Of a stretch of 64,000 nt of DNA, positions 25,701-34,309 are shown one piece after another. A model generated the notes under the pieces. That model worked only from the letters and a program-made list of their open reading frames with translations, was not told the origin of the DNA and searched no databases. This DNA comes from CAYNVQ01 sp964400735 (GTDB lineage Bacteria; Acidobacteriota; Aminicenantia; Aminicenantales; Aminicenantaceae). Made by a program: the position numbers and the translations under genes. Numbering within the stretch: the stretch's first letter is position 1; the number at the start of each line of letters is the position of its first letter. The stretch lies in contig CAYNVQ010000002.1 of NCBI GenBank assembly GCA_964400735.1, forward strand, positions 62,001-126,000. Reading direction: 5' to 3'.

Positions 25701-25828
25701 CAGATATGCTGAAACCTCTAGCTATCGCTGTCATCGGAGCTCTCTTCATATCGGTCTTCCTCTCCCTCTTAGCCACACCAGCTGTTTATTTCCTTCTCTT
25801 GCACCTATTCGGGAAAACAAAAGGTTGA
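22754..25828 (+). CDS. RND efflux permease (AcrB-like superfamily)
   Basis: A 1024-residue RND pump with the standard two-fold arrangement. TM4 carries GIVIDDAIVVVEAI, with the proton-relay pair Asp403-Asp404 intact, unlike the pump at 12.7 kb. TM10 reads GVGIVAKNGILMLDFV and has the expected Lys and Asn. Other family marks are PSSVFPQTNFPRVVI near the N-terminus and PVLMTSMTTVIGMLPLAYG near the C-terminus. Substrates cannot be deduced; solvents, lipids, drugs or metals are all possible. Confidence 0.9.
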   Translation: MNKNHVFGTFATRHALFIAFVCIALCLAGVYSAFNIPSSVFPQTNFPRVVILVDNGVMPAAEMMATITRPIEEAMKDIRGVATIRSATGRGSSEISVFFTWKVDMIESELFVLSRLSQIRGTLPVTSTTTVFRLTFSAFPIVGVSLTSNKRSITELWEIARYNLKLRFLRIPGVARVDLVGGRTPEYHIVVDPLFLNAAHLSLSQITDALIANNFVASAGMHEENHTLYLTVVDGRVHSIQDIENFVVKTEDGHPFRIRDIAKVIRGPEPVFNIVTADGEDAVLLNIRSQPDGSTLDIASALKKQIKELRNELAPDLKLAFFYDQSEIVKTSVEGVWEAIIFGLFLSVFVLFSFLKNWGATLVAAIVIPVTVLITLVSMKMTGLTFNLMTLGGIAAAIGIVIDDAIVVVEAIHTKFISGLSRLEAIRKGISEIFRPLIGSTLTPVVVFIPLAFLLGITGVFFRALALTMVVSLLTSLILAVTLTPSLAAWFIRPRKGAKPKPFAEQGGFLLRRLIRIYEMAVRPALRHRWLTLGVCGLVFLTGILIYSRLDSEFLPPMDEGGFVIDYFTPPGTSLSETNYQLLQAEKILRSIPEVESYSRRTGARLALAIAEPNTGDFLVKLKTRRKRKTEDVISELRRRFNRELPGLNWEFPGILSDLIGDLMWAPQPIEVKLFSTDTEWLKKKAPEVEAQLKKTQGVVDTFNGLVYTGPTISFHVRPVDAQRFGLTADDIAQALNTAMLGQTASWVLEGDRVVDIRVKVDPGRLNRLASLRELPLQTPDGLIIKLSQVADVIEEAGKLELRREDQRQDVAITARLEGRDMGSAMHEISDILSKDRSIPPGTIEYGGLFEQQQESFRNLLIVLLMAIFLVFTVLLLEFGSFYEPVSIIFGAILAMFGTILALRLTGTSLNVVSFLGAIIGVGIVAKNGILMLDFVKVLRAGEFSLEEALVQSGRRRLRPVLMTSMTTVIGMLPLAYGIGSGADMLKPLAIAVIGALFISVFLSLLATPAVYFLLLHLFGKTKG

Positions 25829-26038
25829 TACCTGGAACGTGTCTTATACATTTGCCGGTCCATTTCTTCCATCAGGAATTCCTGTTGGGCATTATGAGAG
25901 AAACGATTCTCATCTGGCACACAACTAAACAACAAAGTGCCGCAACAATTTCCTATCTCTTGGGGATCACACGCCAATAGACGGTGAAACCCGTCTTTCA
26001 GAGGAGAGAGCCCGCTCCACCTATTCCGACATTGCGAT

Positions 26039-27073
26039 TTATTTCCCGAATTCGAGCACCATGAACGTGCCCGGAATGACCGGGGATCTTGGCCGCGGCC
26101 GCTCCTTGTTGGGTGCCGGTGCCGGACCGAATTCCGCCGTCACAACAAAGACATGGTGCGTCTGGGAGTCAAGCTCCATCGTTCGGGCGCCCCGGGCAGT
26201 CGGGACTGTTTCGACAACCGTGTACTTGTCCGGCGATTCCTGCTTGACCACGGTCAGGGTTCCCTCGCCATTCGAAGCGAAGACCAATCCGGTCCCCGGA
26301 TCGTAACGGACGGCGTCTGGGCCGTGGCCGATCGGGACCGTCGTCACAACTTTTCCAGTGACGAAATCTGACACGACCATGACCCCGTCGCAAACGCTGA
26401 ACAGGCGCTTACCCTTGAGGTCGATGGCCAGGCCGCTCGGGCCTTCGCCGGGAGCGATCGACCATCGTTTCTTGACCTCAAGAGACTTGGCGTCAAAAGC
26501 GACGATTTCGCTTTTGTCTTCGTTGTTCACAAAGATCGTACCCCTGCCGTCCGTGACCGCGAATTCAGGCTTACCGCCAATATCAACCGTTCCGACAACC
26601 TTGTTCGTAGCGGCATCGATGGCCGTCGCGTTCGCTGTCCGGCCGTTAAAGGTGAAGATCCGGCCTGAGAAAGAATCGTACATGATGGCATCGGGATTCT
26701 CGCCCGAGGATGGAACTTTCTCGAGGACCTGGTGAGTCTTGAGGTCAAAGACAGAAACGGAATTGTCGCGTCCGTTGGATATATATCCCCGGTTTCTTTC
26801 TGGAGCGAAGGCCACTCCGTGGGCACCCTTGAGACCAGTGATAGGCTCATCCTTAACGCCGGTGTCGATATTCAGGATCTCGACGGCGCTGCCATGTGTC
26901 ACGTAGAGGAGGTGGGTCTGACCATCCAGCGCCATGTAATCCCATCCGCCCTCACCGCCTAGCACATGCTTCTTGAGCAGGTGATAGCCGCCCGGTTTCT
27001 GCGTCTGAGCGACCGTAAAACCCAATGTGACCATTGTCCAAAGGAACACCAAGCCAACACGGAAAGCTCTCAT
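26039..27073 (-). CDS. YncE-like beta-propeller protein (YVTN repeats), exported
   Basis: Started at 27073, where GAGGTG lies five bases before ATG; the in-frame ATG at 27103 is less well placed. The 344-residue product has a signal peptide (LVFLWTMVTLGFTVAQ) and about six repeats of the pattern D..T..V...I..G..P, for example ATNKVVGTVDIGGKPEFAVT and TGKVVTTVPIGHGPDAVRYD. Such seven-bladed propellers bind DNA, redox partners or surface ligands; no catalytic residue is recognisable. The C-terminus has a Pro/Arg-rich insertion (NKERPRPRSP). The gene is noticeably GC-rich compared with its flanks. Confidence 0.8.
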   Translation of the reverse strand: MRAFRVGLVFLWTMVTLGFTVAQTQKPGGYHLLKKHVLGGEGGWDYMALDGQTHLLYVTHGSAVEILNIDTGVKDEPITGLKGAHGVAFAPERNRGYISNGRDNSVSVFDLKTHQVLEKVPSSGENPDAIMYDSFSGRIFTFNGRTANATAIDAATNKVVGTVDIGGKPEFAVTDGRGTIFVNNEDKSEIVAFDAKSLEVKKRWSIAPGEGPSGLAIDLKGKRLFSVCDGVMVVSDFVTGKVVTTVPIGHGPDAVRYDPGTGLVFASNGEGTLTVVKQESPDKYTVVETVPTARGARTMELDSQTHHVFVVTAEFGPAPAPNKERPRPRSPVIPGTFMVLEFGK

Positions 27074-27180
27074 TTCATTTGCACCTCTTTTTTTATTATA
27101 CATCCCTGTTCAATATCTCCCAAGATTCCGATTGAAGACCAACAGCTCACCTGTCCGCGAACGTTTAGAATTTCTTGAAT

Positions 27181-27301
27181 GGGGGGCACTGGGGCTTCTG
27201 CAGGGTATTCTTCCCCAGCTCCTCCAAGACCACATGGATGTCTTTCTCCAGCTACGGTCGTGGCCTTCGATTATTTCGGCGGGGACTTACTCCGCCTCGA
27301 C
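27181..27301 (-). pseudogene. Decayed C-terminal fragment of a tricorn-type S41 protease
   Basis: Reading the minus strand from 27301, the codons give VEAE-stop-VPAEIIEGHDR. After a one-base frame change they continue LEKDIHVVLEELGKN, then TLQKPQCPP. This lines up with EVEQVPAEMIEGHDPQLEKA and the residues after it at the C-terminus of the intact protease gene at 30915-34178. A CAG codon has become TAA and a frameshift has occurred, so it is dead. It shows that a second copy of the protease gene, or a duplicate of its 3' end, once lay here. Confidence 0.75.
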
Positions 27302-27324
27302 TCAAACCGACAGAAGGATTTCCT

Positions 27325-27378
27325 TCACTCGACGTACTCGAAGATGTCCTCGATCCTTGCTTTGAACACCCGGGCGAT
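27325..27378 (-). pseudogene. Possible remnant of an XRE-type regulator C-terminus
   Basis: In one minus-strand frame the bases read IARVFKARIEDIFEYVE followed by a stop. This is the usual C-terminal ending of short Cro/CI-type helix-turn-helix regulators (I A . V F . V . I E D I F). No upstream helix-turn-helix is present, since the histidine phosphatase gene begins immediately. The match is short, so the call is tentative. Confidence 0.35.
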
Positions 27379-27384
27379 GGTTTT

Positions 27385-27924
27385 TTATCTCTCCGGTGTG
27401 CGGCCTCCGAAGCGCATCCTGAGGATAATGGCCTTCCCCTCAGCCGGCACACAGGCGATAAATAGATTGTCGTAAATGCCGTTATCCAAATCACTGAAAT
27501 CGGATTGGCCCGCCAGCTCGTTGACCAACTTGGGGATGGTGTTGGAATGGCCGACGATAAGTACCGTCCCGCCGGAGAACCTCCGAAGGACTTTACCGAG
27601 GAAGTCTTTTTCACCCGGTTTATATAGCTTCACTTCAAGCCCCTTTTCTTCAGCTGTCGGTAGGACAGTCTGTTTGGTCCTGACGTAAGGAGTGGAATAG
27701 ATCGCATCCAGCCTAATATGTTTCAGCATGTAAGCCAACTCATCGGCCCGGGCGGCTCCGGCAGGAGTCAGGGGCGGGTCTGCCGATCCATCGTTGACTT
27801 TTTCGGCGTGCCGGATCAGAAACAGCGTGGTGATCGAGCCTTTTTCGCCGGCGGATGGATCCCTTGGAATGATCGATCCAAAGTAGATAAAAATCATGAG
27901 AACGAAGAGGCATATTTTTTTCAT
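27385..27924 (-). CDS. Histidine phosphatase superfamily protein (phosphoglycerate mutase/SixA-like), exported
   Basis: The start at 27924 gives a 179-residue protein beginning MKKICLFVLMIFIYFG, a signal peptide, after AAGGGGATGAATCGA; longer in-frame starts exist but would bury the signal. The catalytic motif is LFLIRHAEKV, the second His is in LIVGHSN, and AIYSTPYVRTKQT supplies the second Arg. The short size and RHAEK motif recall SixA and secreted phosphatases of unknown substrate. The C-terminal RMRFGGRTPER ends directly next to the pseudogene fragments. Confidence 0.85.
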   Translation of the reverse strand: MKKICLFVLMIFIYFGSIIPRDPSAGEKGSITTLFLIRHAEKVNDGSADPPLTPAGAARADELAYMLKHIRLDAIYSTPYVRTKQTVLPTAEEKGLEVKLYKPGEKDFLGKVLRRFSGGTVLIVGHSNTIPKLVNELAGQSDFSDLDNGIYDNLFIACVPAEGKAIILRMRFGGRTPER

Positions 27925-28346
27925 TCGATTCATCCCCTTTTTATGCAGCGCTTCAGGCAAAGTACAATTTTTCGGGTCTCGCTCACGCTCAGCCATCTAT
28001 CCATTATAAGGGAGCGCTCTAATCCTCAGACTCCCTATTTCTATCCCCAAAGCTTTCTGCGTAGACCCTATAGATGACCTCAACTTGGTAAATCTCTCCA
28101 TCAGCGACGGCCAAATAGAGGCAACACAGAATTAAACATATCATAACCGGCAACGAGAGTCAGCTTTTCCCTCCGTTCTCGGATGATTTCTGCCGATGGC
28201 CTTGTCTATATTCTTTGGCAATCACAAAAAGGAAGATAAATTTGGAACTCCTGATCGTGTTGTCTATTTTACTTATACAATATCATTCCTACTGCGCTTG
28301 CTATTTTTATGCATCAGACAGGCCTTAAGGAACATCTCTCCAGTTG
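27925..28346. other. Intergenic region without recognisable genes
   Basis: About 420 bases between the phosphatase start and the stop of the FtsX permease, both on the minus strand. I saw no open frame with a start signal, no copy of the repeats R1 or R2 and no strong hairpin. It presumably carries the phosphatase promoter. Confidence 0.4.
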
Positions 28347-30746
28347 TCACTCATATTTGATCGCCTCGACCGGGTCCAAGAGCGCCGCCTTGATGGACTG
28401 ATAGCTGACAGTGGCCAAGGCGATTCCCATGGCCAAGACTCCCGTGAACACAAAAATCCAGATATCTATCCCCGTCTTGTAGGCGAAATTCTGAAGCCAC
28501 TTGCGCATACCGAAATAGGCAAGAGGCCAGGCGATGAGATTGGCCACTGCGATGAGCTTCAGGAAATCTCTGGAAAGCAGGGCCACCACTCCGGGTACTG
28601 AAGCGCCCAGCACCTTGCGGATTCCGATTTCCCTGGTCCTTTGTTCGGCCGCAAAGGATGCCATCCCAAACAGCCCCAGACAGGAAATAAATATCGCAAA
28701 AACCGAGAAGGAAGACAGGATATCGCTCAACCTCTCCTCTTCCCCGTATTGACTCTCGAGCATCGTATCCAAAAAGAAAAAGTCGAACGGGCGCTGAGGA
28801 TCGATTTCCTTCCATTTTTCCCTTAGCAGATTCAAGGTATTGTCCGGATTTTCAGGAGCGATTTTTATGGCCAGCTCATCGAAACTGCCTGAATAATTCC
28901 CTATCAGTTGGGGAGCGATAACGCTGCGCAGCGATGCCCGGTGAAAATCCCTTACCACGCCTACGACAGTATAGGTGTCCCACTTCATGATCTCATCGCC
29001 CGGGGCACGAATGGTCTTTCCCACCGGATTTTCCCATCCAAATCGACGGGCCGCCGTCTCATTGATGATCACGGCACTGCTGCTGTCTGTCCCGAATTCT
29101 GGAGAGAAATTTCTTCCTTGGACTATTTCCATGCCAAGGGTGGGGAAAAAATCGTGGTCTACCCAGAAAATTTCCATAAGCTGTGCCTGCTTTTCGGTGT
29201 ACCCTTCGGGAATAAACGGCTGCACAGAAGGTTCCTGCCCGGGAACAGACGATGTCGATGAGACACTGAGGACGCCCGGGACTTTCTGAATTTCTGCCTT
29301 TATGGAGTCAAGAGCTCGCCTCATATTCCTGTCCCTGATCTCCACCACGAGGACATTCTTTTTGTCGAAACCCAGACTTTTGTTCTTCATGAATTTGACC
29401 TGGCTCAAGATAATCCCGGTGCCGATCATAAGGCAAATGGAAATAATGAATTGGGAGATAACCAGCATGCTGCGCATCCTGGAATGGGCAGATCCCGCCC
29501 TCAGGTTCCCTTTGAGAACCTGAGAAGGCCGAAATGACGAAAGGAATAGTGCCGGATAACTTCCGGCAAGAAGCCCTACTAACAAAGTCAATCCTGCCAG
29601 GCCAGGGATGAGCCAGGGCATTCTCCCCGGGTTGAGGCTTAAGTTTCGACCGGATAGCGAGCTCACGAAGGGAAGAGCCAACCAGGAGACAAGCAGAGCG
29701 ATCGACAGAGCCAAGCAGCTATGGAGGAGGCTTTCTCCTAAAAATTGGCGGATCAGTTCCTTTCTTTCGGCACCCACAACTTTCCTCAGTCCGACCTCCT
29801 TCGCCCGGGTGGAAGAGCGGGCCGTGGCAAGATTCATAAAATTGATGCAGGCTATGCCCAGAATGAATAAGGCGACAGCGGCAAATATATAAATATATGC
29901 CACGCTGCTGTTGGGTGAAATCTCGTTTTCAAGATTCGAATGAAGATGGATGCTCGTCAGCGGCTGGAGAAAAAAATTGATTTCTCCTCCGAGAGCCTGC
30001 AAAGTACTTCCCATGTGTTTCTCGATGAGGGCAGGAAATTTTCTTTCCAGTTCTCTGTAATCGAATCCTTGTGCGAGAAGAAGGTAGGTATAATCTCTGA
30101 AATTGAACCATTCTTCCATAATCTCTCTGTTGCGGTCATAGAGCGTTTCATACGAACAGAGGATATCGAAGGTAAAATGGGAATTCGGAGGGATATTTCT
30201 CATCACTCCGGTGATGACGAAATCCGATCCGCCGTTGAGGGTCAACGTCTTTCCCACAGGATTCTGGTCGCCAAAATATCTTTTGGCCGTATCTTCCGTA
30301 AGGACCGCCGAATAGGCCCTCCCGAGGGCTGTTTCGGGCTCGCCTATGATCATCGGAAAAGTGAAAACCGAAAAAATGGAATTGTCTGCATATAAAATGC
30401 CGTTTTCATAAAATTGCTTGTCTTCATACTCCACGGATGTTCGGGATACTGTCCGGATCCTGACGGCATCGAGGACTTCCGGATAATCTTGGATAAGGGT
30501 TGGAGCTGAGGGAATATTGCTGATTGGCGTGACGACTCTACTTCCTCCCAAGTCGGCATCGAGCCCCAAACGAAAGATTCGATCAGCCTTTTCGTGATAT
30601 CTATCATAGCTAAGCTCGGTCACGATGTACATCACAATCAGGATGCAGCAGGCCATACCTATGGCCAGACCGATGATGTTGATGAAAGCATAACCCTTAT
30701 GTCTCTTGATATTTCTGAAAGCGCTTTTTAAATAGTTCTTTAGCAT
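28347..30746 (-). CDS. MacB/FtsX-type ABC transporter permease, double-domain, orphan
   Basis: A 799-residue permease with two MacB periplasmic core plus FtsX units. The N-terminus (NYLKSAFRNIKRHKGYAFIN, then GLAIGMACCILI) starts unit one. FtsX helices follow around residues 285-430 (LGIACINFMNLATARSSTRA then KEVGLRKVVGA), and the second set lies at the C-terminus (EQRTREIGIRKVLGASVPG). Such permeases are common in Acidobacteriota and Bacteroidota. No ABC ATPase gene is adjacent, so it must use an ATPase encoded elsewhere. Related proteins move lipoproteins, peptides or signals across the periplasm rather than across the inner membrane. Confidence 0.85.
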   Translation of the reverse strand: MLKNYLKSAFRNIKRHKGYAFINIIGLAIGMACCILIVMYIVTELSYDRYHEKADRIFRLGLDADLGGSRVVTPISNIPSAPTLIQDYPEVLDAVRIRTVSRTSVEYEDKQFYENGILYADNSIFSVFTFPMIIGEPETALGRAYSAVLTEDTAKRYFGDQNPVGKTLTLNGGSDFVITGVMRNIPPNSHFTFDILCSYETLYDRNREIMEEWFNFRDYTYLLLAQGFDYRELERKFPALIEKHMGSTLQALGGEINFFLQPLTSIHLHSNLENEISPNSSVAYIYIFAAVALFILGIACINFMNLATARSSTRAKEVGLRKVVGAERKELIRQFLGESLLHSCLALSIALLVSWLALPFVSSLSGRNLSLNPGRMPWLIPGLAGLTLLVGLLAGSYPALFLSSFRPSQVLKGNLRAGSAHSRMRSMLVISQFIISICLMIGTGIILSQVKFMKNKSLGFDKKNVLVVEIRDRNMRRALDSIKAEIQKVPGVLSVSSTSSVPGQEPSVQPFIPEGYTEKQAQLMEIFWVDHDFFPTLGMEIVQGRNFSPEFGTDSSSAVIINETAARRFGWENPVGKTIRAPGDEIMKWDTYTVVGVVRDFHRASLRSVIAPQLIGNYSGSFDELAIKIAPENPDNTLNLLREKWKEIDPQRPFDFFFLDTMLESQYGEEERLSDILSSFSVFAIFISCLGLFGMASFAAEQRTREIGIRKVLGASVPGVVALLSRDFLKLIAVANLIAWPLAYFGMRKWLQNFAYKTGIDIWIFVFTGVLAMGIALATVSYQSIKAALLDPVEAIKYE

Positions 30747-30914
30747 CCAGACCTCCTCAACAGGAATCCTTTTTATGGGAATACGTAAACCAGAAATCAG
30801 AAGTTCCCTCCGAATGATTTTTTTCCTGACCTGGAGGCGGTCAAAATGTAAGGGTAGGATGAACCCGTCTGCAGGGAATGAGGCTATCAGCCCGGTACGT
30901 CTTTTATCGTTTTC

Positions 30915-33900
30915 TTACTTTCCCTTGATTTTCTTGTATGGCGGCCGTTGTGGTTTGCGGGGCGGATTCTTTTCCAGTTCTTCCAGGATCACCTGGATGG
31001 CTTTCTCGAGCTGCGGATCGTGACCTTCTATCATTTCAGCGGGAACCTGCTCTACCTCGATATCCGGAGGGATCCCGATGCTTTCCACCACCCATCCCTC
31101 ATCGGTCCATATGGCTAGGTTAGGAGCCGTGACATATCCGCCATCCATCAGGATGGGAAATCCCAGGGTTCCGACCAAGCCTCCCCAGGTCCTAGTTCCG
31201 ATCAGTTTCCCCAACTTGAACTTCCTGAACATCCAGGGAAGAAGGTCGCCTCCTGAGCCGGCCGATTCATTGATCAGCATGACTTTTGGGCCCTGGATGG
31301 AAGCGCTGGGAGTCTTGAGGTCCGCACCATAACGCATGTGCCACATGCAGACATATTCCCGTTTCAGGATATCGATGTAGTAATCGGCGACCAAGCCGCC
31401 GCCGTTGAACCGTTCGTCGACAATGATGGCGTCTTTGTCGGATTGGGGAAAGAAATACCGTTTGAAATAGATATGTCCCATGCCGGCAGTGTTGGGAACA
31501 TACACATAGGCCACCCGGCCGTCAGTAGCTTCCTCCACCTTGCGAAGATTGCCCTCCACCCAATCCCTGTTGCGAAGAGCGAAATCGCTGGCTATGGGAA
31601 CCACTTGTACGGTGCGCGAGTTCTTTCCTTCAGGATCGGATCCTACCTTGAGTTCGATCAATTTGCCGGCAGTGTTCTCGAAGTACCTGTAAAGATTGAC
31701 AGGAGGCCGCAGCTCTTTCCCGTTCACTCCCAACAGGTACTCTCCAGCCATTACATCCACTCCTGGCTCGGTCAACGGAGAGCGCAGCTCCGGGTTCCAG
31801 TTGAGCCCACCCAGAACCTTTTTGAAACGGTACCGCCCGTTCTCCACAGCAAAATCCGCGCCCAGCAGCCCTACGGGAATCCGTTCGGCCCGGACCAGGG
31901 TATCGCCGCCGCGGACTCTATGGTGTCCGACACCCAGCTCGCTGCACATCCACTGGATGAGCCTGTTCAGGTCATCCCTGCAGGCCAGATGAGGAAGGAA
32001 GACTTCATATTTGGCAAGCATCCCTCTCCAGTCCACCCCGTGCATATGGGGGTCATAAAAATAATCCCTGTTGATACGCCAGGCTTCATGAAAAATCTGT
32101 TTCCATTCGGCCACAGGATCGATCTGTACCTCGATCGCTTCCACGTCGAGTTTCCCCTCCCCTGGCTTTGTAGGTTTTCCCGCATCCACAACCCCCCACA
32201 TGTTCCTGGAAACATAGAGCAGTTTCTTATGGTCGGCAGATATCTCATAGCCGCTGACACCGGAAACCAATACGTCATCCTTGCGCTTTTTCATATCGAA
32301 CCGGTGAAGTTTCGTTTCCGGGGAATAGGGACCGCTGCTGGTTGGCGGGGCTTCCAGGTAATAGACCTGGCCTTCATCTCCGATTTTGAGGTCGTAATAA
32401 TTGCTCACCGGAATAGGAAGAGAGATGATCCGCTCGTTCAACCCGTCGAAATCGATCCTGACGGTGGTTTCTTTCTTGACCTCTTCCTTTTTTTCTTCCT
32501 TGTCGCCTCCCTTCTCCTCCACCTTTTCCTCATCGCTCTCCTTCACCAGAGGGGATACCACTCCTTTCTGAAGCACAGCGAGATAAATCGCCCGGGTCAT
32601 CTCCATGTCGGCGCTGGACATGGCAAACCAGTGCTTGACCGGGCCGGCATCTGTGGAAGAGAAAAAATAGAGATATTTTCCGCTGGGGTCGAAAACGGCA
32701 TCGCTGACTTCGCTGAGGCCGTCGGTTATGGGGTATGATTTATCCTCTTCCAGCGAATAAAGATAGACCTGTTGGAAGTAAGCCTTGGTATTCACGGTAT
32801 AGGCAATCCAGCGGGAATCGGGAGACCACAAGCCGCGAACGGACTTTTGTATGCCATAGAGGTACTCCTGGACAATCTTGGTAACCTTTCCCGATTCAAG
32901 GTCGACCCAGTACAGACTCCATGAATTGTCGGTGAAGGCAATTTTTTTGCTGTCCGGTGACCATTCGATCCGGTCATAGAATCCGGCTCCGTTCAGGGAA
33001 TAGCGTTTAACTGCCTCTGTCTCTCTATGGAGAATATGAAGGGCATATTCTCCCGACTGGTCGGAGAAATAGGCGATTTTCTCTCCATCCGGAGACCAGA
33101 CAGGCTCGCGCTCGTGAATGCCAGGGGTCTGGGTAAGATTGCGGAAATCTCCTTTTTCGGCAGGGACGGTGACGACCTCACCCCGGAATTCAAAAATGGC
33201 CCGCACACCGGAGGGAGAGATCTCTCCATGGCGGATATAGCGCTCTCCCTTGACGTAGCGCGGCCTGAGCTCGAGGAGATCGGCAGCCACCCCGATGGTG
33301 AGTTTCTGGCTCTGTTCGGAAGAAGGGGCGAAAAGGTGGAGATACCCGGCCTGTTCGAAAATGACGGTCCCGTCTCCCGCCGATGCACTCAGGATGGGAA
33401 AATCCTGGTACCGGGTGAGCTGTCGAACGTCCTTCGTTCTCGTGTCGTAGGAAAAAAGGTTGAATTCTCCGTTTCTGTCGGAGAGAAAATAAATTTTCTC
33501 GCCGACCCACATGGGACAGGTATCGTTGCACCGGCCTTCGGGCTGGGGAATTTTTTCGACGGAGTTGTCGCTGAAGCGGAAAATCCATATTCTCGAAAAA
33601 GTGCCTCCTCTGTAGTGTTTCCACTGGCGGAAGGCTTCGCCAAAGGGAGTGTAAGCCAGCCGGCTTCCGTCCGGAGAGAAAACGGCATCGTCGGCATAGG
33701 GAACTTCGAGGGGCTGGGGCATGCCTCCCTCCAGAGAAACGGTGTAGAGCCTATTCCGGCTGCGGTTGGCCACGTCCCGGGAGGAGTTGAAGAGGACGGC
33801 AGAACCGTCGGGCGTGAAGCAGCGGACAGAATCGGTGGCCGGATGCCAGGTCAGCCTTTTGGGAATACCCCCCTCCGAGGAAACGATATAGACGTCGGTA

Positions 33901-34178
33901 TTCCCATCGTACTGGCCGCTGAAGGCTACCCATTTGCCGTCGGGGGAAAAGGCCGGATCGGACTCCTCTCCCTGATGGGTGGTCAGCCGCCTGACATTCT
34001 TTCCCTCAAGGTCAGTCACCCACAGGTCATTGGCATAAACGAAGGCGATGTGCGAGGAAGAGATAGCTGGCTGACTCAACATTTTTGTATCTTGAGTATC
34101 GATCCCCAAAACATACAGCCAGGAAACGGCCAGGATAAACAAAAGGCCTACGATCCGACACATCTTCTTATTGCTCAT
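30915..34178 (-). CDS. Tricorn-type S41 peptidase with WD40-like propeller
   Basis: Started at 34178 after GGAGGAAGAAAC, giving 1087 residues with a signal peptide (IVGLLFILAVSWLYVLG). Residues about 40-340 and 340-640 form two beta-propellers with many DPAFSPDGKWVAFS-type repeats. A Lys/Glu-rich linker (about 545-575) interrupts the second. A PDZ-like region (GVDVMAGEYLLGVNGKELRP) precedes the protease core, where SELGVGHHRV and NESAGSGGD (about 970-978) carry the active-site region and VVESIGIPPDIEVE the late Glu. Tricorn proteases degrade peptides; the signal peptide makes this a periplasmic or secreted version. A decayed fragment of a relative is found at 27181-27301. Confidence 0.9.
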   Translation of the reverse strand: MSNKKMCRIVGLLFILAVSWLYVLGIDTQDTKMLSQPAISSSHIAFVYANDLWVTDLEGKNVRRLTTHQGEESDPAFSPDGKWVAFSGQYDGNTDVYIVSSEGGIPKRLTWHPATDSVRCFTPDGSAVLFNSSRDVANRSRNRLYTVSLEGGMPQPLEVPYADDAVFSPDGSRLAYTPFGEAFRQWKHYRGGTFSRIWIFRFSDNSVEKIPQPEGRCNDTCPMWVGEKIYFLSDRNGEFNLFSYDTRTKDVRQLTRYQDFPILSASAGDGTVIFEQAGYLHLFAPSSEQSQKLTIGVAADLLELRPRYVKGERYIRHGEISPSGVRAIFEFRGEVVTVPAEKGDFRNLTQTPGIHEREPVWSPDGEKIAYFSDQSGEYALHILHRETEAVKRYSLNGAGFYDRIEWSPDSKKIAFTDNSWSLYWVDLESGKVTKIVQEYLYGIQKSVRGLWSPDSRWIAYTVNTKAYFQQVYLYSLEEDKSYPITDGLSEVSDAVFDPSGKYLYFFSSTDAGPVKHWFAMSSADMEMTRAIYLAVLQKGVVSPLVKESDEEKVEEKGGDKEEKKEEVKKETTVRIDFDGLNERIISLPIPVSNYYDLKIGDEGQVYYLEAPPTSSGPYSPETKLHRFDMKKRKDDVLVSGVSGYEISADHKKLLYVSRNMWGVVDAGKPTKPGEGKLDVEAIEVQIDPVAEWKQIFHEAWRINRDYFYDPHMHGVDWRGMLAKYEVFLPHLACRDDLNRLIQWMCSELGVGHHRVRGGDTLVRAERIPVGLLGADFAVENGRYRFKKVLGGLNWNPELRSPLTEPGVDVMAGEYLLGVNGKELRPPVNLYRYFENTAGKLIELKVGSDPEGKNSRTVQVVPIASDFALRNRDWVEGNLRKVEEATDGRVAYVYVPNTAGMGHIYFKRYFFPQSDKDAIIVDERFNGGGLVADYYIDILKREYVCMWHMRYGADLKTPSASIQGPKVMLINESAGSGGDLLPWMFRKFKLGKLIGTRTWGGLVGTLGFPILMDGGYVTAPNLAIWTDEGWVVESIGIPPDIEVEQVPAEMIEGHDPQLEKAIQVILEELEKNPPRKPQRPPYKKIKGK

Positions 34179-34309
34179 GTTTCTTCCTCCAGTTTTTGGC
34201 AATCCCCTCATCCATACCACTTTCCCCCATAAAAAATCAAGCTCAGGAATAATCCGGCAAGTATATCCAAAACCGCGTAAGATATACTAGGTTCAACCTG
34301 AACAAAGCA

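Noticed and set aside
31338..32738. A 466-codon frame, and another at 33027-34232, opposite the tricorn protease
   Set aside because: Both are antisense shadows; the protease on the other strand is full-length with clear propeller repeats.
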